NCBI RefSeq assembly: GCF_009766105.1
Contig: NZ_LMUH01000026.1
Span: 671,851 to 735,850 of the forward strand
Reading direction: 5' to 3'
From: Granulicella sp. S156
GTDB lineage: Bacteria; Acidobacteriota; Terriglobia; Terriglobales; Acidobacteriaceae
Length of the DNA stretch: 64,000 nucleotides
Positions 25,417 through 34,250 of the stretch are shown in pieces. A model generated the notes under the pieces. The model did no database searches, had not been told where the DNA came from, and saw only the letters and a list, made by a program, of their open reading frames with translations. Position numbers and translations under genes: made by a program. How positions within the stretch are numbered: the first letter of the stretch is position 1; each line of letters starts with the position of its first letter.

Positions 25417-25658
25417 TGATGCTCTAACTAGAGTACCTTGTGGCGCGGATTTCGTAATAACGCTATGGGTGTTGGACGTACGGGAAGAGGCAGCGTTTCG
25501 TGAAAATCCCGCTTCCGGCAATCAAATTGAAGCATTGGAACAAAGAACAAGCAACCGCAAAATTTGACGCACCTTTCGCAAAGGAAAGAGCCAAGTCCCG
25601 CCACGATGCCCGTGGCCAAACCTGGCTCCCCTGGCGAACTTTGTGTCAAGGTGCTGCT

Positions 25659-27293
25659 TTACCGTCCGGCCTCGATAAACGTGACCTTGTTGATCTCTTT
25701 CAGCGTGGTAATGCCGTCACGCACACGCTCCAGAGCTGAATCGCGCAGGAACGCCATGCCTTTTGCTTTTGCTTTTTTGCGAATCTCCGAGCCGGGACGC
25801 TTTTCGAGCAGCATCTCGCGAATCTCGTCGTCGAGTTCCAGAAGTTCGTGGATAGCCGAGCGTCCACGATAGCCCGTTCCGCCGCACTCGATGCAGCCAG
25901 GCCCCTCTTTGAAGACAACGTCGCGCCATTCCTCGGGCCTGAGCCCGTTCTCTTCGAGCTGGGCATCCGTGTAATGAACGTCCTGGACGCAGAACTCGCA
26001 GACCTGGCGCACCAGCCGCTGCGCTAGAATGCAGTTCAGCGCGGAGACGAAGTTGTAGGGCTCGACGCCCATGTTCAGGAAGCGGCCCAGAACGTCGACC
26101 ACGTTGTTGGCGTGAACCGTCGTAAACACCAGGTGGCCCGTGAGCGCAGAGTTGATGGCGATCTGTGCCGTCTCGGCGTCGCGGATCTCACCGACCAGAA
26201 TCTTGTCCGGGTCGTGGCGCAGAATCGAACGCAGACCGCGCGCAAAGGTGAGGCCCTTCTTTTCGTTAACCGGGATCTGCGTGATGCCGCGGATCTGGTA
26301 CTCGACCGGGTCCTCAATGGTGATGATCTTGTCTTCTTCCGACTTGATCTCGTTGAGCGCGGCGTAGAGCGTGGTCGTCTTGCCGGAGCCGGTCGGCCCG
26401 GTGACAAGCACCATGCCGTAGGGCTCTTTGATATAGCGGCGGAAGCGTGTGAGGTCTTTCTCCGCAAAGCCGACGACATCGAGCGAGAGCTTGGTGAACT
26501 TCTCCGACATCGACTCTTTATCGAGAACGCGGAGCACGGCGTTCTCACCGTGCACGGTGGGCATGATGCTGACGCGGAAGTCGATCAGCCGGCCTTTATA
26601 GCGCACGCGGAAACGGCCGTCCTGCGGTACGCGGCGCTCGGCGATGTCGAGCTCGCTCATGATCTTGATGCGCGACAGGATGGTCTGGTGATGTTCGCGC
26701 GCGATCGGAGCCATGGCCTGCTGCAGTACGCCATCGATGCGGTACTTGACCAGCAGCGAGTCGTCGAAGGTCTCAAGATGGATATCCGAGGCTCGCCGTT
26801 CGAGCGCGGTGAAGATCGTGGTATCCACCAGACGGATGATCGGTGAGATGTCGTCATCGGCCGTCAGCTTTTCGATCGAGATGTTCTCGTCGGAGTTTTC
26901 TTCGCTGGAGACGACGTCGAAGGCCAGGCCTTCGGTCGCCTCATCGAGCACGCGCTGCGACTGCTCTGTCTTCTTGAGCAGGTCGGTGATCTGGCTGAGC
27001 GTCGCAACCCGGGTGACGATCCTCGTCCCGAGCAGGCCGGATATCTCATCGATCACCATCAGCTTGGAGGGGTCGGAGACGGCGATGGCCAGACGGCCTT
27101 CACTCTGCTCCAGCGGCACAAAGCTGTAGCGGAACATCAGGTCCACGGGCACGGACTTGAAGAGTTCATGCTGAATCTTGAAGTTCTTCAGGTCGACGAA
27201 CTCAGCATGGTAGCGGCGCGCAAGCATCTGCGCGCGCTCCGCCTCGGAGAGCGCATCGTTGCTGTAAGGAACCGCGACAGGGATGGTGGCCAT
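25659..27293 (-). CDS. GspE/PilB family assembly ATPase
   Basis: 544 aa. Seen: an N-terminal GspE-N (MshEN) domain (about 10-110), then Walker A GPTGSGKTTTLYAAL (about 305), an Asp box (ITIEDPVEYQ), Walker B (ILVGEIRDAETAQIA), a His box (VFTTVHANN), and a zinc motif built from CEFC and CIEC. All catalytic elements are intact. Role: hexameric cytoplasmic ATPase that drives pilin extraction. Only one such ATPase is present and no PilT-type retraction ATPase, which favours a type II secretion-like or non-retracting machine. Confidence 0.94.
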   Translation of the reverse strand: MATIPVAVPYSNDALSEAERAQMLARRYHAEFVDLKNFKIQHELFKSVPVDLMFRYSFVPLEQSEGRLAIAVSDPSKLMVIDEISGLLGTRIVTRVATLSQITDLLKKTEQSQRVLDEATEGLAFDVVSSEENSDENISIEKLTADDDISPIIRLVDTTIFTALERRASDIHLETFDDSLLVKYRIDGVLQQAMAPIAREHHQTILSRIKIMSELDIAERRVPQDGRFRVRYKGRLIDFRVSIMPTVHGENAVLRVLDKESMSEKFTKLSLDVVGFAEKDLTRFRRYIKEPYGMVLVTGPTGSGKTTTLYAALNEIKSEEDKIITIEDPVEYQIRGITQIPVNEKKGLTFARGLRSILRHDPDKILVGEIRDAETAQIAINSALTGHLVFTTVHANNVVDVLGRFLNMGVEPYNFVSALNCILAQRLVRQVCEFCVQDVHYTDAQLEENGLRPEEWRDVVFKEGPGCIECGGTGYRGRSAIHELLELDDEIREMLLEKRPGSEIRKKAKAKGMAFLRDSALERVRDGITTLKEINKVTFIEAGR

Positions 27294-27343
27294 AAGGGTT
27301 GGACTCGTTGAATCGAATTTCGTGCGGGTGTTTCGTTTATAGA

Positions 27344-28540
27344 CTACCCGCCGGTGCCGTTCAGGCTGAAGATCGGCTCGTACAGCGCAATCATGATGAT
27401 GACGACGACCACACCCATCACGATGAGGATGACCGGCTCGATCATGCTCATAATAGCGGCTAGGCTGGTCTGGACGTCTTCCTCGAAGAATTCGGCGACG
27501 GAGTTCAGCATCTGGGGCAGCGCGCCGGTGCTCTCGCCGACCTCGATCATTTCGATCGCAAGCTCGGGGAAGACGCCTGTTTTCTGCAAGCTGGAGGAAA
27601 GTCCCTTGCCCTCGCGGACAGTCTCAACCGAGGTGTAGACAGCCTTGGCGATCTGCCGGGAGTCGATGGACCGGGCCGCCGTTTCGAGGCTTGGCACCAG
27701 GGGCAGGCCGCCGGTCAGCAGCGTTGAGAGCGTGCGCGCAAACAGGCCGACCTGGTACTTCAGCCAGACTTTGCCGAAGATGGGCGAGGCGACACGGATC
27801 TTGTCGATGGTCGTGGCGCCGGATTCCGTCTTCGCCCAGCGAACCACCAGATAGATGATAAGCGCCACTGTCGGAGCGATATAGAGGCCGTAGTGTTGCG
27901 CATCCTGCCCCAGCGAAAGCATGAAAAGCGTGAGTCCAGGGAGCTTTGTACCCAGCTGGTCGTAAAGCTGCGCAAACCGCGGAACAACGAATGTAATCAG
28001 GAAGATAAAGAGCGCGATCACCATGACGACGAGAAACGCCGGGTAGATCAGCGACGCCTTCAGCTTCTTGCGGAAGCTCAGCGACACGCGCTGGAAGTCG
28101 AGAAAGCGCTGCAGCACCTCTTCGAGGTTGCCGGAGCGCTCGCCGGCCAGCAGCGTCGTGGTGTAGACCAGCGGAAAGCTGCCCTGCGCCTCAAAGGCCG
28201 ATGAGATGGACTCGCCGGTCTTGATGCGGGCGGCCACGTCTTCGAGCTGGCCGCGGAAGTTATCGTCTTTCTGCCGCTTCGCCAGCAGATCAAGCGAGCT
28301 CAGGATGGGCAGACCCGCACGAATCAGCGTGAGGAACTGCTGGTTGAAGACCAGAAAGATATCGAGCTTGATCTTCTTTTTCTTGCTCCCGCCAGTAAGC
28401 GCCGAACGCGCTTTGACGGAATACACCAGAAAACCGGCCTGCGTGAACCGCGCACGCAACTCTTCGGCGGTGGCAGCGGCGTGTGTCTGCTCCTGGATGC
28501 GGCCACGGTCGTCGGCGAGTCTTACAGTGAATTCGGTCAT
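27344..28540 (-). CDS. GspF/PilC family inner-membrane platform protein
   Basis: 398 aa from ATG 28540, chosen because MTEFTVRLADDRGRI fits the family start; ATG 28570 is also open. Seen: two T2SSF domains, each with a KK-type helix and membrane helix. Domain 1 contains FLTLIRAGLPILSSLDLLA, domain 2 LFARTLSTLLTGGLPLVPSLE, and the membrane helices include AFLVVMVIALFIFLITFVV and PVILIVMGVVVVIIMIALY. Role: inner-membrane platform that rotates or couples with the ATPase. It lies 50 bp upstream of the ATPase gene and probably begins the operon. Confidence 0.93.
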   Translation of the reverse strand: MTEFTVRLADDRGRIQEQTHAAATAEELRARFTQAGFLVYSVKARSALTGGSKKKKIKLDIFLVFNQQFLTLIRAGLPILSSLDLLAKRQKDDNFRGQLEDVAARIKTGESISSAFEAQGSFPLVYTTTLLAGERSGNLEEVLQRFLDFQRVSLSFRKKLKASLIYPAFLVVMVIALFIFLITFVVPRFAQLYDQLGTKLPGLTLFMLSLGQDAQHYGLYIAPTVALIIYLVVRWAKTESGATTIDKIRVASPIFGKVWLKYQVGLFARTLSTLLTGGLPLVPSLETAARSIDSRQIAKAVYTSVETVREGKGLSSSLQKTGVFPELAIEMIEVGESTGALPQMLNSVAEFFEEDVQTSLAAIMSMIEPVILIVMGVVVVIIMIALYEPIFSLNGTGG

Positions 28541-28634
28541 TGCAGGTCGATACCCGGAGACAAGCACCATGAATTCCAGATGCTGCCATAACTGGGGTTC
28601 TCTTCATCTTAGACGGAACAACACAATAAATGCC

Positions 28635-30332
28635 TCATCGGACCTCGCTTGTGAACTGTCGTTTCCATTCATGACCTCGTAATCGAAATTCGTCCTTCGG
28701 CAGAGTTGAGGCTCCTAATGGGCTCACTTCGTCCACATCCAATCGCATCGCGACGCCGCCAGCGCTCGATCTCCCGATAATACGACGCGGCACCTCAACA
28801 CCTTGAAACACCTGGGGTGCAGCATAGCTAAAGGCAAGCTTACTAACATACGCCTGGAGCATATGTCCGCCCGAATCAAACCAGTATGCGTTAACCTCCT
28901 TCGGATCGAGATTGCCATTCGGGCCTTCATCTCCGCGCAGCACGCGAAGGGTTGGATTGCCGTCTACCGTGTCGCGTTTGAGCCGCCAGTCCGATTCCGT
29001 AAAAGTATCGATTGCAGGAATCGGCTCGACAACCTGCAAAACTATTCTGGCAACACGAGCTTGCGGCCCTTCGATTAGCAGATACTGCTGGTCGCCATCG
29101 AGGCTACGGACAGCGCGACTGTCGCCAAGTGTTGCTTCGCGGCGCCAGTGATTAGCGTCAACCCATGTATCCACATACGTTCCCTGAGCGATTCCCGAGC
29201 TTAGTCCAACAGAAAATCTCGCCCTCAGCACATACGGCGTAGAGGCAGCAGCAGAAATAGTGCTGGCGAGCCTGCCGTGCTCGAATGCCTGGCGCGCAGT
29301 TCCCAGATCTTCAACACCCGCTGGCCGGTGCAGCTCAAACGTAAGCACGACGCGACGCACAACCTGTACAGGAACTCCATCACGCAGGGTTGGTCTGAAC
29401 TGCAAATTCGAGAAGTATGCTCGCGCAGCCTCTACTACGGCCGGGTTGTCGGCGGTAACGAAGAGCGGCTCGCGAATTCGACCCTTACGATCCAATACAA
29501 GATCCGTCGAGACGACACCCGTAAGTGGCGTGTTCGTCACCTCGGGCCAAACGGGTAGGCTAAAGGGGCCAGAGATATCTGCCGCGAGGTCTGTGCTGTC
29601 TATTGCCACAGTCTTTATCTCCGGATCGCTACCTTGCACTGTAGAATCGAACCATCCCGAAGCTACGTCCGGCAAGTCTTCTAGCAACAATACTTTAGCC
29701 GTTACCTCCGGAATGCCTGTGGTCAGAGTCCGCGCTACATTGCGTCCGTGAAAACTGGCGTAATCTTTGAACAACGCTCCCCACCCGAGTCCTCCGTCAT
29801 AGAACAACAGCCCGGTGCTATCTGTTAGTGCAACGTCCTCCTTTGCGGGCTGCGAGTTGAGTGGCAGCGGCAGTTCCCAATTCAGATAGGTGTTCCCAGG
29901 GAGCGTCTTTACCTCATCCGGGATGAGCCCCTTCCGCGCCGCTGATACAGGTGGCAATGGCTGGATCAGCGCTTCTGCCATCTCACGCAGCCAATCGGGA
30001 AAATAATCGCCGTCATTCTTCTGCCAAACACGCCCGCCACTCACGATTTCTATCTGATGAAAACCAGAGGAACGAACCTCACGGCGATATTGGCCTGGGG
30101 CCTGCCACCAGATCTCTACTTCCCCGATACGACCTGAGTCCTTGTCGCGTCCGGGGGACGGAACAAGCGACGCACGCAGATGAAATGGATGCGTTCCAGG
30201 CTGGTCCAAGGTACTGCGCTCAACCGCTTTGCGAACGCGCGCGAGCATATCCTCCGCTTGCGCGGAATGAAAGACCAGCAAAAACGAAATTGCCACGAAA
30301 CAACGGCGGCCAAACGAAGAAGTAGGTGCCAT
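28635..30332 (-). CDS. Secreted protein with internal TonB-C-like domain
   Basis: 565 aa. Seen: a signal peptide (MAPTSSFGRRCFVAISFLLVFHSAQA). The body has two beta-rich halves, each with WW/WRRE lipoprotein-carrier-like features (EVEIWWQAPGQYRREV; WVDANHWRREATLGDS). Between them lies a TonB-C-like segment, VSTDLVLDRKGRIREPLFVT then FRPTLRDGVPVQVVRRVVLTFEL (about 280-345). No membrane anchor fits the usual TonB energiser layout, so it probably uses the fold for periplasmic protein contacts. It ends 94 bp upstream of the GspF gene on the same strand. Function unknown. Confidence 0.75.
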   Translation of the reverse strand: MAPTSSFGRRCFVAISFLLVFHSAQAEDMLARVRKAVERSTLDQPGTHPFHLRASLVPSPGRDKDSGRIGEVEIWWQAPGQYRREVRSSGFHQIEIVSGGRVWQKNDGDYFPDWLREMAEALIQPLPPVSAARKGLIPDEVKTLPGNTYLNWELPLPLNSQPAKEDVALTDSTGLLFYDGGLGWGALFKDYASFHGRNVARTLTTGIPEVTAKVLLLEDLPDVASGWFDSTVQGSDPEIKTVAIDSTDLAADISGPFSLPVWPEVTNTPLTGVVSTDLVLDRKGRIREPLFVTADNPAVVEAARAYFSNLQFRPTLRDGVPVQVVRRVVLTFELHRPAGVEDLGTARQAFEHGRLASTISAAASTPYVLRARFSVGLSSGIAQGTYVDTWVDANHWRREATLGDSRAVRSLDGDQQYLLIEGPQARVARIVLQVVEPIPAIDTFTESDWRLKRDTVDGNPTLRVLRGDEGPNGNLDPKEVNAYWFDSGGHMLQAYVSKLAFSYAAPQVFQGVEVPRRIIGRSSAGGVAMRLDVDEVSPLGASTLPKDEFRLRGHEWKRQFTSEVR

Positions 30333-30421
30333 GGCGGCACTCTACATCATCGAAAGGCACAGTTGAAAACTCTGTCCCATCAGAAACCGCTCCTGACGAG
30401 CGAGATTTGCACCTCAAAACG

Positions 30422-30447
30422 CGAAAGCCTCGCTATAGCGAGGCTTT
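30422..30447. terminator. Bidirectional terminator between the IscA-type and TonB-C genes
   Basis: Perfect 11-bp palindrome gaaagcctcgc-tata-gcgaggctttc. It lies 25 bp beyond the IscA-type stop codon (minus strand), with a short T-run (gcgtttt) on the minus strand after it. Confidence 0.75.
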
Positions 30448-30471
30448 CTTAGCTTTCGGTGTAGACAGCAC

Positions 30472-30849
30472 TTACACGCTGAAGCTCGAACCGCAGCCGC
30501 ATGTGCTCTTTACCTGGGGGTTCTCGAACTTGAAGCCGGCAGCCTCGAGGGTCTCTACGTAGTCCACCGTGCAGCCGTTCAGGTACATCGCGCTGGTCGC
30601 GTCGACGAAGACCTTGAGATCGTCGAAACGAACGACCTTGTCCATCATGCCGGAGGCATTCTCAAAGGACATGGAGTACTGGAAACCGGAACATCCGCCA
30701 CCCACCACACCGATGCGCAGACCGGCAGGGATCGGATCCTGTGTGGCCATGATCTCTTTCACCTTTACGATGGCGGAAGGGGTCAGGACGACGGGGGTCG
30801 AAGGGGCGGGAGCGTTGACGACCTCGGGGGTTACGGTAGCAGTAGCCAT
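30472..30849 (-). CDS. HesB/IscA/ErpA family iron-sulfur carrier
   Basis: 125 aa. Seen: an N-terminal Ala/Pro extension (about 22 residues), VVLTPSAIVKVKEIM, GLRIGVVGGGCSGFQYSMSF and the C-terminal CGCGSSF. The three conserved Cys (one in GGGCSG, two in CGCG) are present. Role: A-type carrier that binds and hands over Fe-S clusters in the cytoplasm. It cannot be assigned to ErpA, SufA or IscA by sequence alone. No other isc/suf gene is adjacent. Confidence 0.93.
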   Translation of the reverse strand: MATATVTPEVVNAPAPSTPVVLTPSAIVKVKEIMATQDPIPAGLRIGVVGGGCSGFQYSMSFENASGMMDKVVRFDDLKVFVDATSAMYLNGCTVDYVETLEAAGFKFENPQVKSTCGCGSSFSV

Positions 30850-31047
30850 GGCTTTTTAGTCTCCTTACAGGGCATGCGCGGGTAAGAACCCTGCTTCCAC
30901 ATGCGAAGTCCAATTTCTAGTGTATCGGTCATCCCGCGCTCGGGCAAGCATCCACACCACTATCGGATTAGATGCTGGATGGGCCGGGAGGATTCCCCCC
31001 TTCCATCTGCTCCCAGGGAATTGAGCCTCCCGGCGTAGAATCGGGCC

Positions 31048-31218
31048 ATGCGGCTGCTGGAAGCACTGGCTTCGGCCTTCATTAACACCTTTGGAATCAC
31101 TCAACCAAGCGAGCAGACCCGGCAGCGTGCCTCGTGGTTCATTCTGGGACTGCTGGTGGTCGCCCTTCTGATTGTGGCCGGCATCGCTGTGGTGCTGTAC
31201 CGCACTATGCACACATAA
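31048..31218 (+). CDS. Small single-pass membrane protein (56 aa)
   Basis: ATG 31048 to TAA 31216-31218. The product begins MRLLEALASAFINTFGITQP, has a charged linker (SEQTRQRAS) and one strong hydrophobic helix (WFILGLLVVALLIVAGIAVV) before a short YRTMHT tail. The clean amphipathic-then-membrane pattern favours a real small gene, but no homologue can be named and the RBS is weak. Divergent from the IscA-type gene. Confidence 0.5.
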   Translation: MRLLEALASAFINTFGITQPSEQTRQRASWFILGLLVVALLIVAGIAVVLYRTMHT

Positions 31219-31367
31219 GCGGCCAACTGCTTTAAATTTTCAGCTACTGCTATTTTTTAGGCGTATAGTTTTTGGTCAAGCCCTGCCTACCCTCCGGCTG
31301 CGCGCCCTAAGCGGAGCCGCCCGGTATCCCGGACCAGATGTCTGATGCACACTCTGGGGGAAATGCC

Positions 31368-31649
31368 ATGAACGCGCTTCAAATCATGATCGCAGTCTGG
31401 ACCTTTCTAGTCGTCGGCTTCATTGCCTTAATGATCTACCGCGGCCACCTTACACAGCACGAAACCGATCAACTCTTCCTCAACGAGGAGAGCGGTCCCT
31501 CCTCCGTTCATCAGGAGCATGACGAGATCGTTCGCCGCGTCAACTTTATTCAGCCGATTTGCAAAGGCGTTGGTGGAGTCGCCGTGCTGATGACTTTGCT
31601 GATCGTCGGCGTTTACATCGTGCAAGAGCTGCCGAACATGCACTTCTAG
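31368..31649 (+). CDS. Small membrane protein, unknown function
   Basis: 93 aa from ATG 31368, preceded by GGGGGA; the frame opens at 31338. Seen: two membrane helices (ALQIMIAVWTFLVVGFIALMI and VGGVAVLMTLLIVGVYIVQEL) with a polar loop of about 35 residues (HLTQHETDQLFLNEESGPSS). The loop may face the cytoplasm. No recognised family. Ends convergent with gnd and with a terminator hairpin between. Confidence 0.65.
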   Translation: MNALQIMIAVWTFLVVGFIALMIYRGHLTQHETDQLFLNEESGPSSVHQEHDEIVRRVNFIQPICKGVGGVAVLMTLLIVGVYIVQELPNMHF

Positions 31650-31676
31650 AACGGCACTGCTGGCTGGCACGAATAG

Positions 31677-31702
31677 GAAGGGCACGGTTGACCGTGCCCT
31701 TC
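31677..31702. terminator. Hairpin between convergent genes (membrane protein and gnd)
   Basis: Perfect 12-bp stem gaagggcacggt/accgtgcccttc with a two-base loop. It lies 28 bp after the stop of the plus-strand gene and 14 bp after the stop of gnd on the minus strand. No clear T-run. Confidence 0.6.
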
Positions 31703-31715
31703 CGCACATGCGCTT

Positions 31716-33176
31716 TTACGCGTTATAGGTAGACGACGAGACGCGGCCGCCGCGGCCTGTCCAATTGGTGTGGAAGAACTCGCCGCGCGGCTTGTCGATG
31801 CGCTCGTAGGTATGCGCACCGAAGAAGTCGCGTTGCGCCTGGAGCAGGTTCGCCGGCAACCGGGCTGTGCGGTAGCCGTCGTAGAACGCCAGCGCAGTTG
31901 AGAACGCGGGCGTCGGCACGCCGAGTTCGATGGCCGCCACCAGCGCCTTGCGCCAGCTCTCCTGGTACTTGTTCAATACGCCGGAGAAGAAGTCATCCAT
32001 CAGCAGGTTTTCGAGCTTTGGGTTCTTGTCGTAGGCGTCCTTGATCTTGCCGAGGAACTGCGAGCGGATGATGCAGCCGCCGCGCCACATCAGCGCTACG
32101 CCGCCCATATTCAGAGTCCAGCCCTGCTCCTTCTCAGCCGCGCGCAACAGCATGTAGCCCTGCGCATAGCTGATCATCTTCGAGCAGTAGAGCGCGCGGC
32201 GCACGTTCTCGATGAACTCCTTCTGGTCGCCGGTGAACTTGCCGCCTTTGGGGCCGGTAAGGATCTTCGACGCCTCCACGCGCTCGTTCTTCAAGGCCGA
32301 CAGGCAGCGCGCAAAGACGCTCTCCCCGATCAGCGTGACGGGCATGCCGAGGTCGAGCGCGGAGATTGCCGTCCACTTGCCGGTGCCCTTCTGCCCGGCC
32401 GTGTCGAGAATCTTATCGACCAGCGGCTGGCCGTCTTCGTCCTTCTTGCCAAAAATGATCGCGGAGATCTCAATCAGGAAGCTATCGAGCTCGCCCTTGT
32501 TCCATTCGGTAAAGATCTCGGCGAACTGGTCGGGCGTGAGGCCCAGGCCGTCCTTCAGCAACTGGTAGGCCTCGCCGATCAACTGCATGTCGCCATACTC
32601 GATACCGTTATGCACCATCTTCACGTAGTGGCCTGCCCCGCCCTGGCCTACCCAATCGCAGCAGGGCGTTCCGTCCTCTACTTTGGCGGCGATGGCCTGG
32701 AAGATCTCCTTTACCGCGGGCCACGCTGCCGGGTCGCCACCGGGCATGATCGAGGGGCCGAAGCGCGCGCCCTCTTCGCCACCGGAGACGCCGGTACCGA
32801 TGTAATGAATGCCCTTGGCCCCGAGATCGGCCGTACGACGGTTCGAATCAGTGAACAACGAGTTGCCGCCGTCGATGATGATGTCGCCCTTTTCGAGGTG
32901 CGGCAGGATGCTATCGATCGTCTTATCCACCACATCGCCGGCCTTCACCATAATCATGACGCGGCGGGGCGACTTGAGCTTGCTGCACAGCTCTTCGATC
33001 GAGTGAGCACCCTCTACCTGCGTGCCCTTTGCCTCATCGGCCAGAAACTCATCGACCTTCGACGTGGTGCGATTGAAGACCGCCACCTTGTAGCCGTGGT
33101 CGTTCATGTTCAGGACGAGGTTCTGCCCCATCACCGCCAGGCCGATCAGGCCAATGTCACAGTTTGCGCTTGCCAT
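31716..33176 (-). CDS. gnd: 6-phosphogluconate dehydrogenase, decarboxylating
   Basis: 486 aa from ATG 33176 with GGGGAGA upstream; the frame to 33221 is not needed. Seen: N-terminal NADP fold (DIGLIGLAVMGQNLVLNM), Asn-Arg-Thr cofactor site (FNRTTSKVDEF), the substrate motif GGEEGARFGPSIMPGG and the catalytic Lys in GAGHYVKMVHNGIEYGDMQ. The C-terminal helical domain includes DTAGQKGTGKWT and ALYCSKMISYAQGY. Role: oxidative pentose phosphate pathway, making ribulose-5-phosphate, CO2 and NADPH. Long-type enzyme, as in E. coli. Monocistronic, with a 476-bp upstream spacer. Confidence 0.97.
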   Translation of the reverse strand: MASANCDIGLIGLAVMGQNLVLNMNDHGYKVAVFNRTTSKVDEFLADEAKGTQVEGAHSIEELCSKLKSPRRVMIMVKAGDVVDKTIDSILPHLEKGDIIIDGGNSLFTDSNRRTADLGAKGIHYIGTGVSGGEEGARFGPSIMPGGDPAAWPAVKEIFQAIAAKVEDGTPCCDWVGQGGAGHYVKMVHNGIEYGDMQLIGEAYQLLKDGLGLTPDQFAEIFTEWNKGELDSFLIEISAIIFGKKDEDGQPLVDKILDTAGQKGTGKWTAISALDLGMPVTLIGESVFARCLSALKNERVEASKILTGPKGGKFTGDQKEFIENVRRALYCSKMISYAQGYMLLRAAEKEQGWTLNMGGVALMWRGGCIIRSQFLGKIKDAYDKNPKLENLLMDDFFSGVLNKYQESWRKALVAAIELGVPTPAFSTALAFYDGYRTARLPANLLQAQRDFFGAHTYERIDKPRGEFFHTNWTGRGGRVSSSTYNA

Positions 33177-33652
33177 CAGTTTCTCCCCTGCCCGTCTGCC
33201 TGAGCGGCCGGGCTGCTGCATTCGGTTGGTGTAAGTACGTGCTTTTTCAAAGCTATCGAAAAGAAGTGATACTTTATCTATTTCCGCAAGACACTGTCGA
33301 ACTGATATTCAATCGGTTTTATAGAAGGTTCAGATCAGAATAATGCGGCGCTGCATGAATTTTTCTCAATGAAAACACACTGCACGATCTTTTGTGAAGC
33401 CCCCACACTCGGACTGTGAAACCGCTCTACCGTACCTTTTCCGAATAACGAATGTAAAGGTGTGGGTGCGGAAGCACCTCTAGCTCAATCGATGGCTGAA
33501 GCAGAATCCGGGATGTCATCCATAGGGCTTACGCAAAATCCATTACGTGGCACTGAACCCAGCCCCAAAGGGGCGGCATATCCCAGCCTCTAAAGCCTTG
33601 AGTAAGTCTCAATCCACAAAACCTGTCTTTTCCGCCAACTATACTTTTGCCT
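33177..33652. other. Spacer between divergent gnd and GNAT genes
   Basis: 476 bases with no gene seen. The left part, AT-rich, should hold the gnd promoter. Near 33555-33600 there is a ccccaaaggggc palindrome next to cagcctctaaagcc, similar to small palindromes in other spacers of the window (such as 11235-11250) but not a full repeat copy. Confidence 0.5.
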
Positions 33653-34204
33653 ATGCAATTTCAGATAAGAGTTGCCGTGGACGCCGATATACCGGCAATT
33701 CGAGAGGTGATTCAGGCCTCAGTGCGAGTCCTGCAGGCGGGCGATTACACTCAGGCGCAGATCGAGGGAGCGCTGGTTACGGTGTTTACAGTCGATAGCC
33801 GTTTGATCGCGGATGGCACCTATCTGCTGGCCCTGTGTGAAGACAAGGTGGCGGGTTGTGGCGGGTGGAGCTACCGGAAGACGCTCTATGGTGGAGACCG
33901 GCAGCTCGAAACGATCGAAAGCAGCGTTCTGAATCCCGCTACCGAGGCGGCGAAGATTCGCGCGATCTTTGTGCATCCGGACTATACCCGAATGGGGCTG
34001 GGAAGCCTGATCTTAAAGGCCGCCGAAGATGCTGCTGTAGCGGCGGGATTCAGACGCCTTGAGATGGGCAGCACGCTGACCGGGGTACCGCTGTATAGCC
34101 TGAGGGGCTATCGCGAGAGAGAACGGATCGCTGTCCCGGTTGGTTCTGGCGAAGAGATTGAGGTTGTCCGGATGACGAAAGAGATCGAATCCACTTCAAA
34201 CTGA
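33653..34204 (+). CDS. GNAT family N-acetyltransferase
   Basis: 183 aa from ATG 33653 (a TTG two codons earlier is possible). Seen: acetyl-CoA-binding motif A AKIRAIFVHPDYTRMGLGSLILKAAED (about 102-128), preceded by a beta strand with LLALCEDKVAGCGGWSY. The Q/RxxGxG/A signature appears as RMGLGS. Role: transfers acetyl from acetyl-CoA to a small-molecule or protein amine; substrate unknown. The first of three genes that run rightward. Confidence 0.85.
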   Translation: MQFQIRVAVDADIPAIREVIQASVRVLQAGDYTQAQIEGALVTVFTVDSRLIADGTYLLALCEDKVAGCGGWSYRKTLYGGDRQLETIESSVLNPATEAAKIRAIFVHPDYTRMGLGSLILKAAEDAAVAAGFRRLEMGSTLTGVPLYSLRGYRERERIAVPVGSGEEIEVVRMTKEIESTSN

Positions 34205-34250
34205 CTCGCGCTGGAATCGTGCCGTAGCAGCCACGCGTTACACTTGCGCC

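Noticed and set aside
24778-25419. 213-aa plus-strand ORF over the PilM-like gene
   Set aside because: Frame shadow of the minus-strand PilM-like gene; the PilM motifs are on the minus strand.
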